A stretch of DNA of 57,889 nucleotides from an uncultured Campylobacterales bacterium (GTDB lineage: Bacteria > Campylobacterota > Campylobacteria > Campylobacterales > Arcobacteraceae): assembly GCA_905479135.1 (NCBI GenBank), contig CAJQLJ010000032.1:1-57889 (forward strand). The letters are read 5' to 3'. The notes under the pieces are model-generated. The model was not told the origin of the DNA. It worked only from the letters and a program-made list of their open reading frames with translations, and made no database searches. This document shows, piece by piece, positions 28,114 to 36,488 of the stretch (position 1 is the stretch's first letter; every line of letters begins with the position of its first letter). The position numbers and the translations under genes are program-made.

Positions 28114-29712
28114 CTATTGTTTTTCGGCTCTTTTTCTTTCAAACATTTTATTAATATAAAATTGTTGTGAAATTGTAAATACATTATTCACGAACCAGTA
28201 TAAAGTAAGTCCTGCAGGGAACCATAAGAAGAAGAATGTAAAGATTATTGGTAATAACTGGAATATTTTCTTTTGCATTTCATCTTGCATTGTATTTGGA
28301 GTAATCTTTTGCTGTAAGTACATAGATGCACCCATTAAAATTGGTAAAACAAAATATGGATCCATTTCAGCTAAATCGTGTACCCACCAAATCCATTCAG
28401 CACCTTTTAATTCAATTGAATTTAAAAGAACTCTATAGATTGCAAAGAATACCGGAATTTGTAAAACTAATGGCAAACAACCGCCCATTGGGTTTGCACC
28501 ATGTTTCTTGTATAATTCCATCATATGCATAGATTGTTTTTGTTTATCATCTTTATATTTAGCTTGGATATCTTTCATTTTTGGCGCTAAATCTTTTAAT
28601 TTTTGCATTGATACCATACCTTTGTATGATAAAGGATAAAGCACAAGCTTAATTAAAATAGTTAAAGCAACAATTGTCCAACCCCAGTTACCAATATAAC
28701 TTTGTAGGAATTGTAAAAGTAAGAACATTGGTTTTGCAATAAATGTGAACCAACCATAATCAATAACATGTGTTAATTCTTTATTTAAAGCAGCTAAATC
28801 TTTAAAGTTTTTAGGCCCAGCGTATCCTGAAAATGTAATATTATCTTTACCGTGAATAAATGCTTGTGGATTTGAATCAGTATCTGGCATTAAAGATATT
28901 GCTAAAGTTTTTTCGTAATTATAAATAACAGTCGCATAGTATCTATCAAAATTAGAAATGAACTTAATTCCATTTAAGTTTTGAATCTTATCTAAATCAC
29001 CATCTTCAATAGTCTCTAAAGTACCATCAGCTAATTGTGCCATTGCTCCATGAACTGCATACATATCAGCTAATACATTTGGTCTAAACCCATTTGTAAT
29101 AAAGAAATTTTTCTGGTTAGTAGTTTTTACATTTAAATCATAATGACCATTTGGATAAATTGTAAATATTTTAGTTAAAACAGTTTCACCTAAATTTTGA
29201 GTTATTACTAACTCTTTCTTAGAAGTGCTTGCATTTAATGTAGATGCGCTAGAAGTAGCTGCTATTTTAAATGCTTTTTCATTTATATTTCTATCTTCAA
29301 ATCTAACCTCCAAAGGTCTTAATTGATTTGCTTCAAAAAGTTTTATTCTATTTCCATCTTCATCTTTATATTTTGCTTCAAGTAAAGTAATTTGTGCAAT
29401 TCTACCAAGATTATCAATTTCAATAATATTTCTTGCTGTTTTTATAACAGAAATGATTTCTGATGATGCAATAGCTTTAGTTGATAATGCTTCAACAGAT
29501 TTTGACATATCAATTGGATTACCAGATACATCAGTTGCTACCATATTTACTTCAGGTGTTGCTTTTTGTTGTGCCGTTTGTTCTTGTTTAGCTTGAACAG
29601 CTTTAGCTTCTTGCTGTGGTTTTAATACTAAAAACTCATAAGCTATGAAAAATACAAAAACGACTAAAGTCATTATTAACATTCGCTTTTGCATACCATT
29701 ATTTTGATTCAT
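28114..29712 (-). CDS. yidC: Membrane protein insertase YidC
   Basis: The 532-residue Gram-negative YidC has an N-terminal membrane anchor (about 10-27), a large periplasmic beta domain (about 60-335), then five C-terminal membrane segments with YIGNWGWTIVALTILIKLVLYPL and LQIPVFFAIYRVLLNS, ending in a basic tail. It inserts and folds inner-membrane proteins, alone or with Sec. A strong CAGGAG site precedes the ATG one base after yidD. Confidence 0.97.
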   Translation of the reverse strand: MNQNNGMQKRMLIMTLVVFVFFIAYEFLVLKPQQEAKAVQAKQEQTAQQKATPEVNMVATDVSGNPIDMSKSVEALSTKAIASSEIISVIKTARNIIEIDNLGRIAQITLLEAKYKDEDGNRIKLFEANQLRPLEVRFEDRNINEKAFKIAATSSASTLNASTSKKELVITQNLGETVLTKIFTIYPNGHYDLNVKTTNQKNFFITNGFRPNVLADMYAVHGAMAQLADGTLETIEDGDLDKIQNLNGIKFISNFDRYYATVIYNYEKTLAISLMPDTDSNPQAFIHGKDNITFSGYAGPKNFKDLAALNKELTHVIDYGWFTFIAKPMFLLLQFLQSYIGNWGWTIVALTILIKLVLYPLSYKGMVSMQKLKDLAPKMKDIQAKYKDDKQKQSMHMMELYKKHGANPMGGCLPLVLQIPVFFAIYRVLLNSIELKGAEWIWWVHDLAEMDPYFVLPILMGASMYLQQKITPNTMQDEMQKKIFQLLPIIFTFFFLWFPAGLTLYWFVNNVFTISQQFYINKMFERKRAEKQ

Positions 29713-29713
29713 A

Positions 29714-30046
29714 TTATTCTTTCTCCTGTTTCCATTCCCGATTTTTAACTACAAAATACTTATCATTTTCTATTGGAATATACCAATATTTGATTTTAAT
29801 TTTTGTAAAATTTTGATTTTGAAGCTTTTTTAACTTTACTACTGGGTAGTCAATACCTCCAGTAAAAAGTTGATTACATTTCAATACGCGTGATATTGTA
29901 AAATAAATCGCCTTAAAAAATGTATTATTATCTAGTTGCCACAAGGCATATTGTGAACAAGTTGGATAATATCTACACGATCCGTATGAAATAACACTTA
30001 AATACTTTTGATAAAATCTTATTAAGTATTTAAAAAATATTTTCAT
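29714..30046 (-). CDS. yidD: Membrane protein insertion efficiency factor YidD
   Basis: The 110-residue protein has the family core LIRFYQKYLSVISYGSCRYYPTCSQYALWQL with conserved Cys residues, and KCNQLFTGGIDYPVVK. YidD is a small peripheral membrane protein that helps YidC insertion. It lies between rnpA and yidC and its ATG overlaps the rnpA stop (ATGA). The C-terminal ~35 residues are basic and less conserved. Confidence 0.93.
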   Translation of the reverse strand: MKIFFKYLIRFYQKYLSVISYGSCRYYPTCSQYALWQLDNNTFFKAIYFTISRVLKCNQLFTGGIDYPVVKLKKLQNQNFTKIKIKYWYIPIENDKYFVVKNREWKQEKE

Positions 30047-30378
30047 TGTAATAATTCAAGTCTTTTAAGTGCAAAATCAAAATCTTTCTTTAACTGTAAA
30101 AAGCTTTTTTCATGTATGTTATTCTTAACAACAAAAATATATTTACCTGATTTGACTTGATTTTCGTATGTAGCAAATAAAGCTCTCATTCTTCGTCTAG
30201 CTTTATTTCTAAGAACTGCATTGCCAACTTTTTTTGAAGTCACAAATCCAGCTTTTAATGTGTCATTAGAACCAAAAAAAGCGATAAAAGATGACGTATG
30301 CCATCTTTTATCGCTTTTATATAGTTTGTTAAAATCTTTAGAACTATTAAGTCGATGTCGCTTATTTAAACAGCTAAT
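30043..30378 (-). CDS. rnpA: Ribonuclease P protein component, predicted ATT start inside rpmH
   Basis: The frame encodes a full RnpA of 111 residues: [18 protein letters not shown], then [28 protein letters not shown] (the RNR signature) and a C-terminal helix. RnpA is the protein cofactor of the tRNA 5'-processing ribozyme. The first in-frame ATG/GTG/TTG is GTG at 30243, which would delete the first 45 residues, including the N-terminal half of the conserved fold. The frame is closed by TAG at 30385, so the start must lie in 30364-30384. The only recognised start there is ATT at 30378, with AAAGG nine bases upstream, inside rpmH (13-base overlap). Product identity is secure; the start codon is inference. 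Confidence 0.88.
   Translation of the reverse strand: MSCLNKRHRLNSSKDFNKLYKSDKRWHTSSFIAFFGSNDTLKAGFVTSKKVGNAVLRNKARRRMRALFATYENQVKSGKYIFVVKNNIHEKSFLQLKKDFDFALKRLELLQ
30274..30318 (-). terminator. Intrinsic terminator inside the rnpA coding sequence
   Basis: A 17-bp perfect inverted repeat (AAAAGCGATAAAAGATG at 30277-30293, complement at 30302-30318) has an 8-base loop and, on the minus strand, a run of seven Ts ending at 30274. It lies 48-92 bases after the rpmH stop and inside rnpA, where it encodes residues ~20-35. It has every feature of a factor-independent terminator and would limit transcription of rnpA-yidD-yidC-khpB-mnmE relative to rpmH. Confidence 0.8.
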
Positions 30379-30500
30379 CTTTTTCTACCTTTAGCTCTTC
30401 TTGCTTTAATAACTTTTCTACCGTTTTTAGTAGCCATTCTGATTCTGAAACCATGCGTTCTCTTTCTTGGAGTGTTATGCGGTTGGTATGTTCTTTTCAT
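30366..30500 (-). CDS. rpmH: 50S ribosomal protein L34
   Basis: The 44-residue protein reads [19 protein letters not shown] ... [24 protein letters not shown], the near-invariant L34 sequence. GAGGA precedes the ATG. It heads the rpmH-rnpA-yidD-yidC-khpB-mnmE cluster. The last four codons overlap the predicted rnpA start. The dnaA gene often found beside rpmH in other phyla is not here. Confidence 0.98.
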   Translation of the reverse strand: MKRTYQPHNTPRKRTHGFRIRMATKNGRKVIKARRAKGRKRLAV

Positions 30501-30537
30501 GATTGTTATTCCTCTGTATTCACTAATTAAGTTGGGG

Positions 30538-30543
30538 ATTATA
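30538..30543 (-). promoter_or_regulatory. -10 box of rpmH
   Basis: The minus strand carries TATAATCC 38-43 bases before the rpmH ATG, with T-rich sequence upstream, predicting a 5' leader of about 30 bases. The rest of the 167-base gap to clpB (30501-30667) is AT-rich; an 8-bp inverted repeat at 30622-30649 follows clpB but lacks a U-run. Confidence 0.55.
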
Positions 30544-30667
30544 GTTAAACAAAGCTTAAATATTCTTTAGTTTTATACTTTTATTTTTTTTATTCATAAT
30601 TTTTTTTACATCAATTCAAGTCTAAGTATTCGGTATAATCTATACTTAGTACTTGATATTTTAAGTT

Positions 30668-33250
30668 TTATAATTGTGATAAGTTTACAACTACCTCATC
30701 ATTTGTAACGTCAAATTCTATTTTAGAACCTTCCTTAACTTTATCTTCTAAGATTAAATCTGCAAGCCTATCTTCAACTAGTTCATAAATTGCTCTTTTA
30801 AGAGGTCTTGCACCATACACAGGATCAAAACCAGCATTAGCAATATATGCTTTTGCATTTTGTGTTAAAGAAATACTTATATCTTTTTCTTCTAGTTTTA
30901 CTTTAATACTATTAAACATAATATCAACAATACTAGTAATTGCTTCTAGATTTAGTTGCTCAAAAATAACTATATCATCAAGTCTATTTAAAAATTCAGG
31001 TTTAAAATAAGCTTTTAAGTCATTTAGAACTTCTTTTCTTCTCTCAGCTTTATCACTTATTTCAATAATTTTTGCACTACCTATATTTGATGTTAAAATA
31101 ATAATTGTATTTTTAAAATCAATTGTAACACCTTTATTATCAGTTAATCTTCCATCATCAAGTACTTGTAATAAAATATTAAATACATCAGGATGTGCTT
31201 TTTCAATTTCATCAAATAATATTACAGAATATGGTTTTCTTCTAACTGCTTCTGTTAGTTGACCTCCTTCTTCATATCCTACATATCCTGGAGCTGCTCC
31301 AATTAATCTTGATACTGCGTGTTTTTCCATATACTCACTCATATCAAATCTTATAAGTGATTTTGCATCATCAAACAAAAATTTTGCTAATGTTTTAGCA
31401 GCTTCTGTTTTACCAACACCAGTAGGTCCTAAGAACATAAATGAACCAATAGGTTTAGAATCTTCACTTAATCCTGCTTTATTTCTTTTAATAGCTCTAG
31501 AAATTGCTTTTAAGGCTTCATCCTGTCCTATTACATCTTCTTTTAATACAGATTCAACTTTTAAGACTTTTTGCTTTTCACTATCCATCATTTTATTTAC
31601 AGGAATTCCTGTCCATCTAGAAACTATATTTGCAATAGCATCTTCATCTACAGAGTTTCTTAAAAGTGTACCTTGCTCTTGCATTCTATTCCACTTTTCT
31701 TCATTCTCTTTAATTTTTTCTTCTAAGCTCGGTATTTCACCATACTCAATAGAAGCTGCTTCTTCAAATTTTGATTCCCTCTTAGCTCTTTCTGCCTTTG
31801 TTTTAAGCTCGTCAATTTTAGTTTTTAATGTACTTGTAGCATTAAAAGTCTCTTTTTCATTTTGAAATCTTGTTTCTAAGTTTTGTTTCTCTTCACTTAA
31901 ATTTGCAAGCTCTTTTTCTATAACTTCCAATCTTTGATCATTTTTCTTAGACTTTTCCATTTTAAGAGCTTCTTTTTCTACATTAATAGTTTGAATTTCT
32001 CTTTTTAATGTTGAAAGAACAGTTGGTTCTGATTCTATTTGCATCTTTAACTCAGCAGCTGCTTCATCTATTAAATCAATTGCTTTATCAGGTAGAAATC
32101 TATCTGTAATATATCTATGAGATAACTTTGCAGCTGATATTAATGCTGAGTCATTTATTGTTACATTATGATGTGTCTCTAGCTTCTCTTTTATTCCTCT
32201 TAGTATTTGTAGGGCTTCGTTCACACTTGGTTCATCTACATTAACTGGTTGAAATCTTCGTTGCATTGCTGTATCTTTTTCAAAGTACTTTCTATACTCT
32301 TTTAATGTCGTTGCACCAATAGTATGAAGTTCACCACGAGCTAGACTTGGTTTTAAGATATTTGCAGCATCCATAGAGCCTTCACTTGCCCCTGCTCCTA
32401 TAATAGTATGAATCTCATCTATAAATAAAATAATATTCCCTGCTTTTTTTACTTCATCAATTACTGATTTTAATCTATCTTCAAATTCACCTCTATATTT
32501 TGCTCCTGCTATCAATGCACTCATATCAAGAGTAATTACTTTTTTATTCATTAAAGAAGTAGGTACTTGCTTTTCAACGATTCTTTGAGCAAGACCTTCT
32601 GCAATGGCTGTTTTACCAGTTCCAGGTTCACCTAATAATATTGGGTTATTTTTTGTTTTTCTAATTAGAATTTGCATCATTCTATTAATTTGTTCATCTC
32701 TTCCAATTACAGGATCAAGTTCTCCATTAATAGCCATTTTATTTAAATCAATTCCATATTTTCCCAATGCTTCTAAATTCTCATCAGCACTTGCAGAATC
32801 AATTGTAGCACCAGCTCTTAAAGCCTCAAGTTCTTTATTAGCTTCTCTTAAATCAATATATTTACCTAATACTTCTTTTAATTCAATAGAATCAAAATTT
32901 GCAATTAACCATGTGTCAATTGCGATAAACTTATCACCTAGTTTTACGGCAACACCTTCTGCTTTTTCTAAACTTTGGGCAAGATTTCTTGATAGTTTTA
33001 TATTTTCTTTTGTTACGGATGATACTGCTGGAAGTTTTTGAGCATAAGATTTTGCTTCAAGAACTATGGCTGCTTTATCAATATTCATTTTATTTAATAA
33101 TTGATTTAGTACAGAATTTGTATTTGTTAATAAAGCCCATAAAAGATGAATAACTTCTACTTCTTGATTTTTATTATGTAATGATAATGCAACACCTGAG
33201 TCAATTGTCTCATTAAGTTGATTAGTTAGTTTTTCAAATAATTTATTCAT
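30668..33250 (-). CDS. clpB: Disaggregase chaperone ClpB
   Basis: The 860-residue Hsp100 protein has an N-terminal Clp repeat domain (1-~145), AAA-1 with [13 protein letters not shown] (near 205), a long coiled-coil middle domain (about 405-525, rich in Glu/Lys/Leu, the ClpB hallmark), AAA-2 with [12 protein letters not shown] (near 605) and a C-terminal domain with [15 protein letters not shown]. With DnaK it resolubilises protein aggregates. There is no ClpP-binding IGL/IGF loop to suggest ClpA. Two heat-shock repressor-type operators flank its near-consensus promoter. Confidence 0.97.
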   Translation of the reverse strand: MNKLFEKLTNQLNETIDSGVALSLHNKNQEVEVIHLLWALLTNTNSVLNQLLNKMNIDKAAIVLEAKSYAQKLPAVSSVTKENIKLSRNLAQSLEKAEGVAVKLGDKFIAIDTWLIANFDSIELKEVLGKYIDLREANKELEALRAGATIDSASADENLEALGKYGIDLNKMAINGELDPVIGRDEQINRMMQILIRKTKNNPILLGEPGTGKTAIAEGLAQRIVEKQVPTSLMNKKVITLDMSALIAGAKYRGEFEDRLKSVIDEVKKAGNIILFIDEIHTIIGAGASEGSMDAANILKPSLARGELHTIGATTLKEYRKYFEKDTAMQRRFQPVNVDEPSVNEALQILRGIKEKLETHHNVTINDSALISAAKLSHRYITDRFLPDKAIDLIDEAAAELKMQIESEPTVLSTLKREIQTINVEKEALKMEKSKKNDQRLEVIEKELANLSEEKQNLETRFQNEKETFNATSTLKTKIDELKTKAERAKRESKFEEAASIEYGEIPSLEEKIKENEEKWNRMQEQGTLLRNSVDEDAIANIVSRWTGIPVNKMMDSEKQKVLKVESVLKEDVIGQDEALKAISRAIKRNKAGLSEDSKPIGSFMFLGPTGVGKTEAAKTLAKFLFDDAKSLIRFDMSEYMEKHAVSRLIGAAPGYVGYEEGGQLTEAVRRKPYSVILFDEIEKAHPDVFNILLQVLDDGRLTDNKGVTIDFKNTIIILTSNIGSAKIIEISDKAERRKEVLNDLKAYFKPEFLNRLDDIVIFEQLNLEAITSIVDIMFNSIKVKLEEKDISISLTQNAKAYIANAGFDPVYGARPLKRAIYELVEDRLADLILEDKVKEGSKIEFDVTNDEVVVNLSQL

Positions 33251-33251
33251 T

Positions 33252-33278
33252 TTAGCACTCCTTTAGTATAACTGCTAA
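33252..33278 (-). promoter_or_regulatory. CIRCE-like HrcA operator at clpB
   Basis: TTAGCACTC-N9-AACTGCTAA compared with the CIRCE consensus TTAGCACTC-N9-GAGTGCTAA: the left arm is perfect and the right arm matches at 7 of 9. It overlaps the predicted transcription start and contains the clpB Shine-Dalgarno (AGGAG on the minus strand), one base from the ATG. Confidence 0.75.
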
Positions 33279-33282
33279 AATA

Positions 33283-33312
33283 ATTATAGCACCTTGAGCG
33301 CATCTTTGTCAA
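33283..33312 (-). promoter_or_regulatory. Near-consensus sigma-70 promoter of clpB
   Basis: The minus strand reads TTGACA (33312-33307), 18 bases, then TATAAT (33288-33283), with TG one base before the -10 (extended -10). Such a full -35 is unusual in this phylum. Predicted start is near 33276. Confidence 0.8.
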
Positions 33313-33313
33313 G
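33293..33313 (-). promoter_or_regulatory. HAIR-like HspR operator overlapping the clpB -35
   Basis: The minus strand reads CTTGACA-N7-GCTCAAG; the HAIR consensus for HspR is CTTGAGT-N7-ACTCAAG. Outer bases and spacing agree (11 of 14 arm positions). The left arm includes the -35 hexamer, so a bound repressor would block RNA polymerase. Confidence 0.65.
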
Positions 33314-33337
33314 TGTTTTTTATATAAATTCAAATGT

Positions 33338-33343
33338 TATAAT
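33338..33343 (+). promoter_or_regulatory. -10 box of rnhB
   Basis: TATAAT 22 bases before the ATG at 33366 predicts a start near 33350. This rules out the upstream in-frame start at 33294 and supports the shorter RNase HII. It is 25 bases from the clpB -35 on the other strand. Confidence 0.6.
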
Positions 33344-33365
33344 AAAAAAAACAAAAAGGTATTAT

Positions 33366-33938
33366 ATGTTATGCGGAATAGATGAAGCTGGACGTGGTCC
33401 AATTGCAGGTCCATTAGTAGTTGCTGGAGTTGTAATTAAAAAAAAAATAAAGGGATTAAATGATTCAAAAATTTTAAGTGAAAAAAAAAGAGAAGCTTTA
33501 TTTCCTGAAATTATAGAGAATTCTTCTTACCATATAGTATTTACAACTGCAAAAACTATTGATAAAAAAGGTTTAAGTATTTGTTTAAAAAACTCAATAG
33601 ATGAAATAATGATTAAACTTTCAAAAGATGCAAATAAATTTTTAATGGATGGAAATACTTCATTTGGAATACAAACACTGCAACATAAAATAAAAGCAGA
33701 TGCAACAATTCAAGAAGTAAGTGCTGCTTCTATATTAGCAAAAGTAAGTCGAGATAGATATATGTATGAAATATCAAAAAAGTATCCTGTATATAATTTT
33801 GATAAGCATAAAGGATATGGAACAAAAGCTCATATAGAACTTATTAAAGAATATGGAAGATGTAAAGAACATAGATTTACATTTAAATTAAAAGCTTTAG
33901 GTGAAGATATACAAGGTATACAAAAAAGTTTATTTTAA
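33366..33938 (+). CDS. rnhB: Ribonuclease HII
   Basis: The 190-residue enzyme begins MLCGIDEAGRGPIAGPLVVAGV, the DEAGRG active-site signature of type 2 RNase H, followed by LNDSKILSEKKRE, ASILAKVSRDRYM and the C-terminal KYPVYNFDKHKGYGTKAH. It removes RNA from RNA-DNA hybrids, including single ribonucleotides. A longer frame exists upstream, but AAGGT before 33366 and the -10 at 33338 fix this start. RNase HI (rnhA) is not in the window. Confidence 0.94.
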   Translation: MLCGIDEAGRGPIAGPLVVAGVVIKKKIKGLNDSKILSEKKREALFPEIIENSSYHIVFTTAKTIDKKGLSICLKNSIDEIMIKLSKDANKFLMDGNTSFGIQTLQHKIKADATIQEVSAASILAKVSRDRYMYEISKKYPVYNFDKHKGYGTKAHIELIKEYGRCKEHRFTFKLKALGEDIQGIQKSLF

Positions 33939-34005
33939 TACAAATATTTAGTGAATTTTTAAAAAAAGTTTGATAGAATGATTTATAAATAAAAAAGGAA
34001 ATTAT

Positions 34006-34344
34006 ATGCAAATTAATGTATCACCTGAAGTAATATTATCTCAACTTGGATATTCTAAAAGTGAATCTTCAATACAACAAGCAGAAAAAATGATTTCATC
34101 TACAAATAATTTTGATAAATTCTCAAAACACATTTTTTCACTAAATGACCATCTGAAAAAAATGAACGCATACGTAGGATTATCAAATAAGACAGATTAT
34201 TTAAAAATCAAATGTGATGAAAATGATGCAGATGAAATTTTAGAAGGATTTCATTATGAAGTTTCACATTGGGCTGGTAAATATAATGTAAAACTTCAAC
34301 AATTAGACAAAAAACCTATTTATTATATTTTAGGAACTATCTAA
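34006..34344 (+). CDS. Conserved-looking small protein of unknown function
   Basis: The 112-residue protein has no signal peptide or membrane segment and no motif that I recognise. It is predicted mostly helical in the first half (SESSIQQAEKMISS, FSKHIFSLNDHLKKMNAYVGL) with beta-like segments near the end (HWAGKYNVKLQQ, PIYYILGTI). A good AAAGGA ribosome site and a TAGAAT -10 at 33974-33979 support real expression. Its stop overlaps the convergent msrA stop by three bases. Codon use looks like its neighbours. Confidence 0.7.
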   Translation: MQINVSPEVILSQLGYSKSESSIQQAEKMISSTNNFDKFSKHIFSLNDHLKKMNAYVGLSNKTDYLKIKCDENDADEILEGFHYEVSHWAGKYNVKLQQLDKKPIYYILGTI

Positions 34345-34832
34345 AATATTTTTCTATAGCTATGACAATAAGGTGTCTTTTGATGCCTTTCATAGTAATC
34401 TTGGTGATATTCTTCGGCCTCATAAAATGGAACCATTTCATAAACTGAAGTTGCTACTTTATAAGCTCTATCCTCTAAGTATTTTATAGTTTTTTCAAGC
34501 ATTTGTTTTTCACTCTCATTATCATAAAAAACTGCAGATAAATATTGACTACCTATATCTGGACCTTGTCCATTTGTTTGAGTGAAATCATGAATTTCAA
34601 AAAAAAGTTTTAGAAGAGTATCATATGAAACTATTGTTTCATCGTATTCGATTTTCACTACTTCTAAATGCCCTGTTCGTCCAGTACAAATATCAGCATA
34701 TGTAGGATTTAATGTATGTCCTCCCATATAACCTGATATTGCAGAATTAACACCTTTTAATTTTTCAAAGTGGTATTCAACACCCCAAAAACAACCCGCT
34801 GCAAAATATGCATTTTTTATATTATTTGTCAT
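34341..34832 (-). CDS. msrA: Peptide methionine-(S)-sulfoxide reductase MsrA
   Basis: The 163-residue enzyme has the catalytic motif AAGCFWGVEYHFEKLKGV (Cys14), SGYMGGHTLNPTY and GQGPDIGSQYLSAVFY, with a C-terminal Cys (TPYCHSY) that could act as resolving residue. It repairs S-methionine sulfoxide in proteins. It follows msrB by 39 bases in the same orientation; the two cover both stereoisomers. Terminal overlap with the preceding plus-strand gene leaves no room for a terminator. Confidence 0.95.
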   Translation of the reverse strand: MTNNIKNAYFAAGCFWGVEYHFEKLKGVNSAISGYMGGHTLNPTYADICTGRTGHLEVVKIEYDETIVSYDTLLKLFFEIHDFTQTNGQGPDIGSQYLSAVFYDNESEKQMLEKTIKYLEDRAYKVATSVYEMVPFYEAEEYHQDYYERHQKTPYCHSYRKIF

Positions 34833-34871
34833 TAATTCCCCTATTTTAATATTATATATTCTACGAATAAA

Positions 34872-35228
34872 TTATTTGCTAAAAGATAGCGATACTGAGT
34901 TAACACAATGTCTAGTATTTTTTGAAGTAAAGCCTTCACCTTCAAATACATGACCTAAGTGCCCTTCACAGTTTGCACAAACTATTTCAACTCTTCTTCC
35001 ATCCAAATCAGTTACTCTTTTAACTGCATTTTCAATATTATCATCAAAACTTGGCCAACCACAACCTGATGAAAATTTTGTATCGGATGTATATAGAGGT
35101 GTATTACATTTTCTACATATAAATACACCTTCTTGATAAAAATCATTGTATTTACCAGAAAAAGGTCTTTCTGTTCCTTTATTTTCTATTACTCTTATTT
35201 CTTCATCATTTAATTTATTAAAATTCAT
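34872..35228 (-). CDS. msrB: Peptide methionine-(R)-sulfoxide reductase MsrB
   Basis: The 118-residue enzyme has two CxxC zinc pairs (CRKC and CANC), SGCGWPSFDD and the catalytic region GEGFTSKNTRHCVNSVSLSF with nucleophile Cys in RHCVNS. It reduces R-methionine sulfoxide. It is slightly short at both ends compared with E. coli MsrB (137). It lies 12 bases after the FAH-family gene and upstream of msrA. Confidence 0.95.
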   Translation of the reverse strand: MNFNKLNDEEIRVIENKGTERPFSGKYNDFYQEGVFICRKCNTPLYTSDTKFSSGCGWPSFDDNIENAVKRVTDLDGRRVEIVCANCEGHLGHVFEGEGFTSKNTRHCVNSVSLSFSK

Positions 35229-35240
35229 TTTTTACCTTTC

Positions 35241-35855
35241 CTATGAGACTATAAATTCTTTTTCAATTATAATTTCATTTTTATATAGAATTTTTCCTAG
35301 AAATTTATCTCCTATTCTAAATTCGCCAACTCCTTTTGGAGTACCTGACATTAAAATATCACCATCTTCAAAACTTATGAAGGTATTTGCTTCTTTGATA
35401 ATTTCATATGGGTTATTTATCATCATTAAAACATTTCCTTCTTGTTTTAGTTCATCATTTATAAATAATTGTATTGAAAGGCTATTTATATCTCCATCAA
35501 ATGATTTGAATCTCGAAAAAACCGATGCATTATCAAATGATTTTGCTCTCTCCCAAGGTAGTCCTTTAGCTTTTAAATTTGACTGAACTTCTCTTAGTGT
35601 TAAGTCTAAACCAAAACCAACTGCTGTGATTTTGTTATTATTAATTAAAAAAGAAATTTCAGCTTCATAGTGGCATGAGTTATTCCCTTTTGGAAAAACT
35701 AAAGAATTAGAAATTGATGAGTTAGGTTTTATAAAAAAAACCATTTCATCTGGAGTCTCATTATTTAATTCTGCAATATGTTCTGTATAGTTTCTACCAA
35801 TACAAAGCACTTTTGATGGATATATTTCTTTATCATCTACTAAAATTTTATTCAT
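35241..35855 (-). CDS. Fumarylacetoacetate hydrolase-family protein (YcgM/FAHD1-like)
   Basis: The 204-residue protein has VLCIGRNYTEHIAELNN, the metal-binding acidic motif HYEAEISFLI, AVGFGLDLTLREVQSNLKAKG, the loop PWERAKSFDNAS and the closing LMSGTPKGVGEFRIGD. This is the small FAH family that includes acylpyruvate hydrolases and oxaloacetate decarboxylases acting on 2,4-diketo acids with Mg2+. The physiological substrate is unknown. It heads the FAH-msrB-msrA run, which suggests housekeeping or repair. Confidence 0.87.
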   Translation of the reverse strand: MNKILVDDKEIYPSKVLCIGRNYTEHIAELNNETPDEMVFFIKPNSSISNSLVFPKGNNSCHYEAEISFLINNNKITAVGFGLDLTLREVQSNLKAKGLPWERAKSFDNASVFSRFKSFDGDINSLSIQLFINDELKQEGNVLMMINNPYEIIKEANTFISFEDGDILMSGTPKGVGEFRIGDKFLGKILYKNEIIIEKEFIVS

Positions 35856-35971
35856 TTATTTAACCTTTAACTATAAATTGTATTAAAAATACTATTTATT
35901 TTGATGAAATTTAATGCTCAATTATTTTATCAAAATAATTATAATTAGAAAGAGTAAATTATAAAATATAT

Positions 35972-36403
35972 TTATTTTTTAGAAAAGTAATTATCAAAAG
36001 AGTATTTACCAGCTCCAAAGGAAGCAAAAAAACCTAAAAATAATAAAAAATATAAAGGTATTTCAAAACCATTATCTCCCGAACTAAAACCATTTCCTAT
36101 ATGCACAGTAAAAATTGCTACAGTCATTGTAACTATTAATGGTAAACTAATAGCTCTTGTTAAAAGACCTAATGCTAGTAACACTACACCTAAAGATTCT
36201 ATTGAAGCAGAAATATAAACATTCAATAAAGGAAGTGGTATCCCTAAACTTTCAAACCACGATGCGGTATCTGTTATATTATTCCATTTATTTAAAGCGG
36301 GTTCAAAAAAACCATATGCAATTACTAATCTTGCAAATAACAAGAAAGCACTTCCGAAGTTTTTAAGTAATTTTTCAAAGAAATTATTGATTTGATTAAT
36401 CAT
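35972..36403 (-). CDS. DoxX-family membrane protein
   Basis: The 143-residue protein has four predicted membrane helices. It has the DoxX pattern FLLFARLVIAYGFFEPALNKW near the N-terminus, a LPLLNVYISASIESLGVVLLALGLLTR central pair and a GNGFSSGDNGFEIPLYFLLF segment before the last helix. DoxX proteins are loosely tied to quinone or thiosulfate redox reactions and to stress; no function can be assigned here. Gaps of 116 bases (35856-35971) and 85 bases (36404-36488) suggest single-gene transcription. Confidence 0.82.
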   Translation of the reverse strand: MINQINNFFEKLLKNFGSAFLLFARLVIAYGFFEPALNKWNNITDTASWFESLGIPLPLLNVYISASIESLGVVLLALGLLTRAISLPLIVTMTVAIFTVHIGNGFSSGDNGFEIPLYFLLFLGFFASFGAGKYSFDNYFSKK

Positions 36404-36488
36404 AATCTGTCCTTTATCTTTTAATTAAACAGATTCTAGAAGAATAGTATTAAGTGATTGTGTAGCTTGTTATGTATTTTAAAGAGTA

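Noticed and set aside
30043-30243. Short rnpA starting at GTG 30243
   Set aside because: It would remove 45 residues with clear RnpA similarity, and the GTG has no good ribosome site.
30622-30649. 8-bp inverted repeat after clpB as a terminator
   Set aside because: The minus-strand side is followed by A-rich, not T-rich, sequence, so it does not fit an intrinsic terminator.
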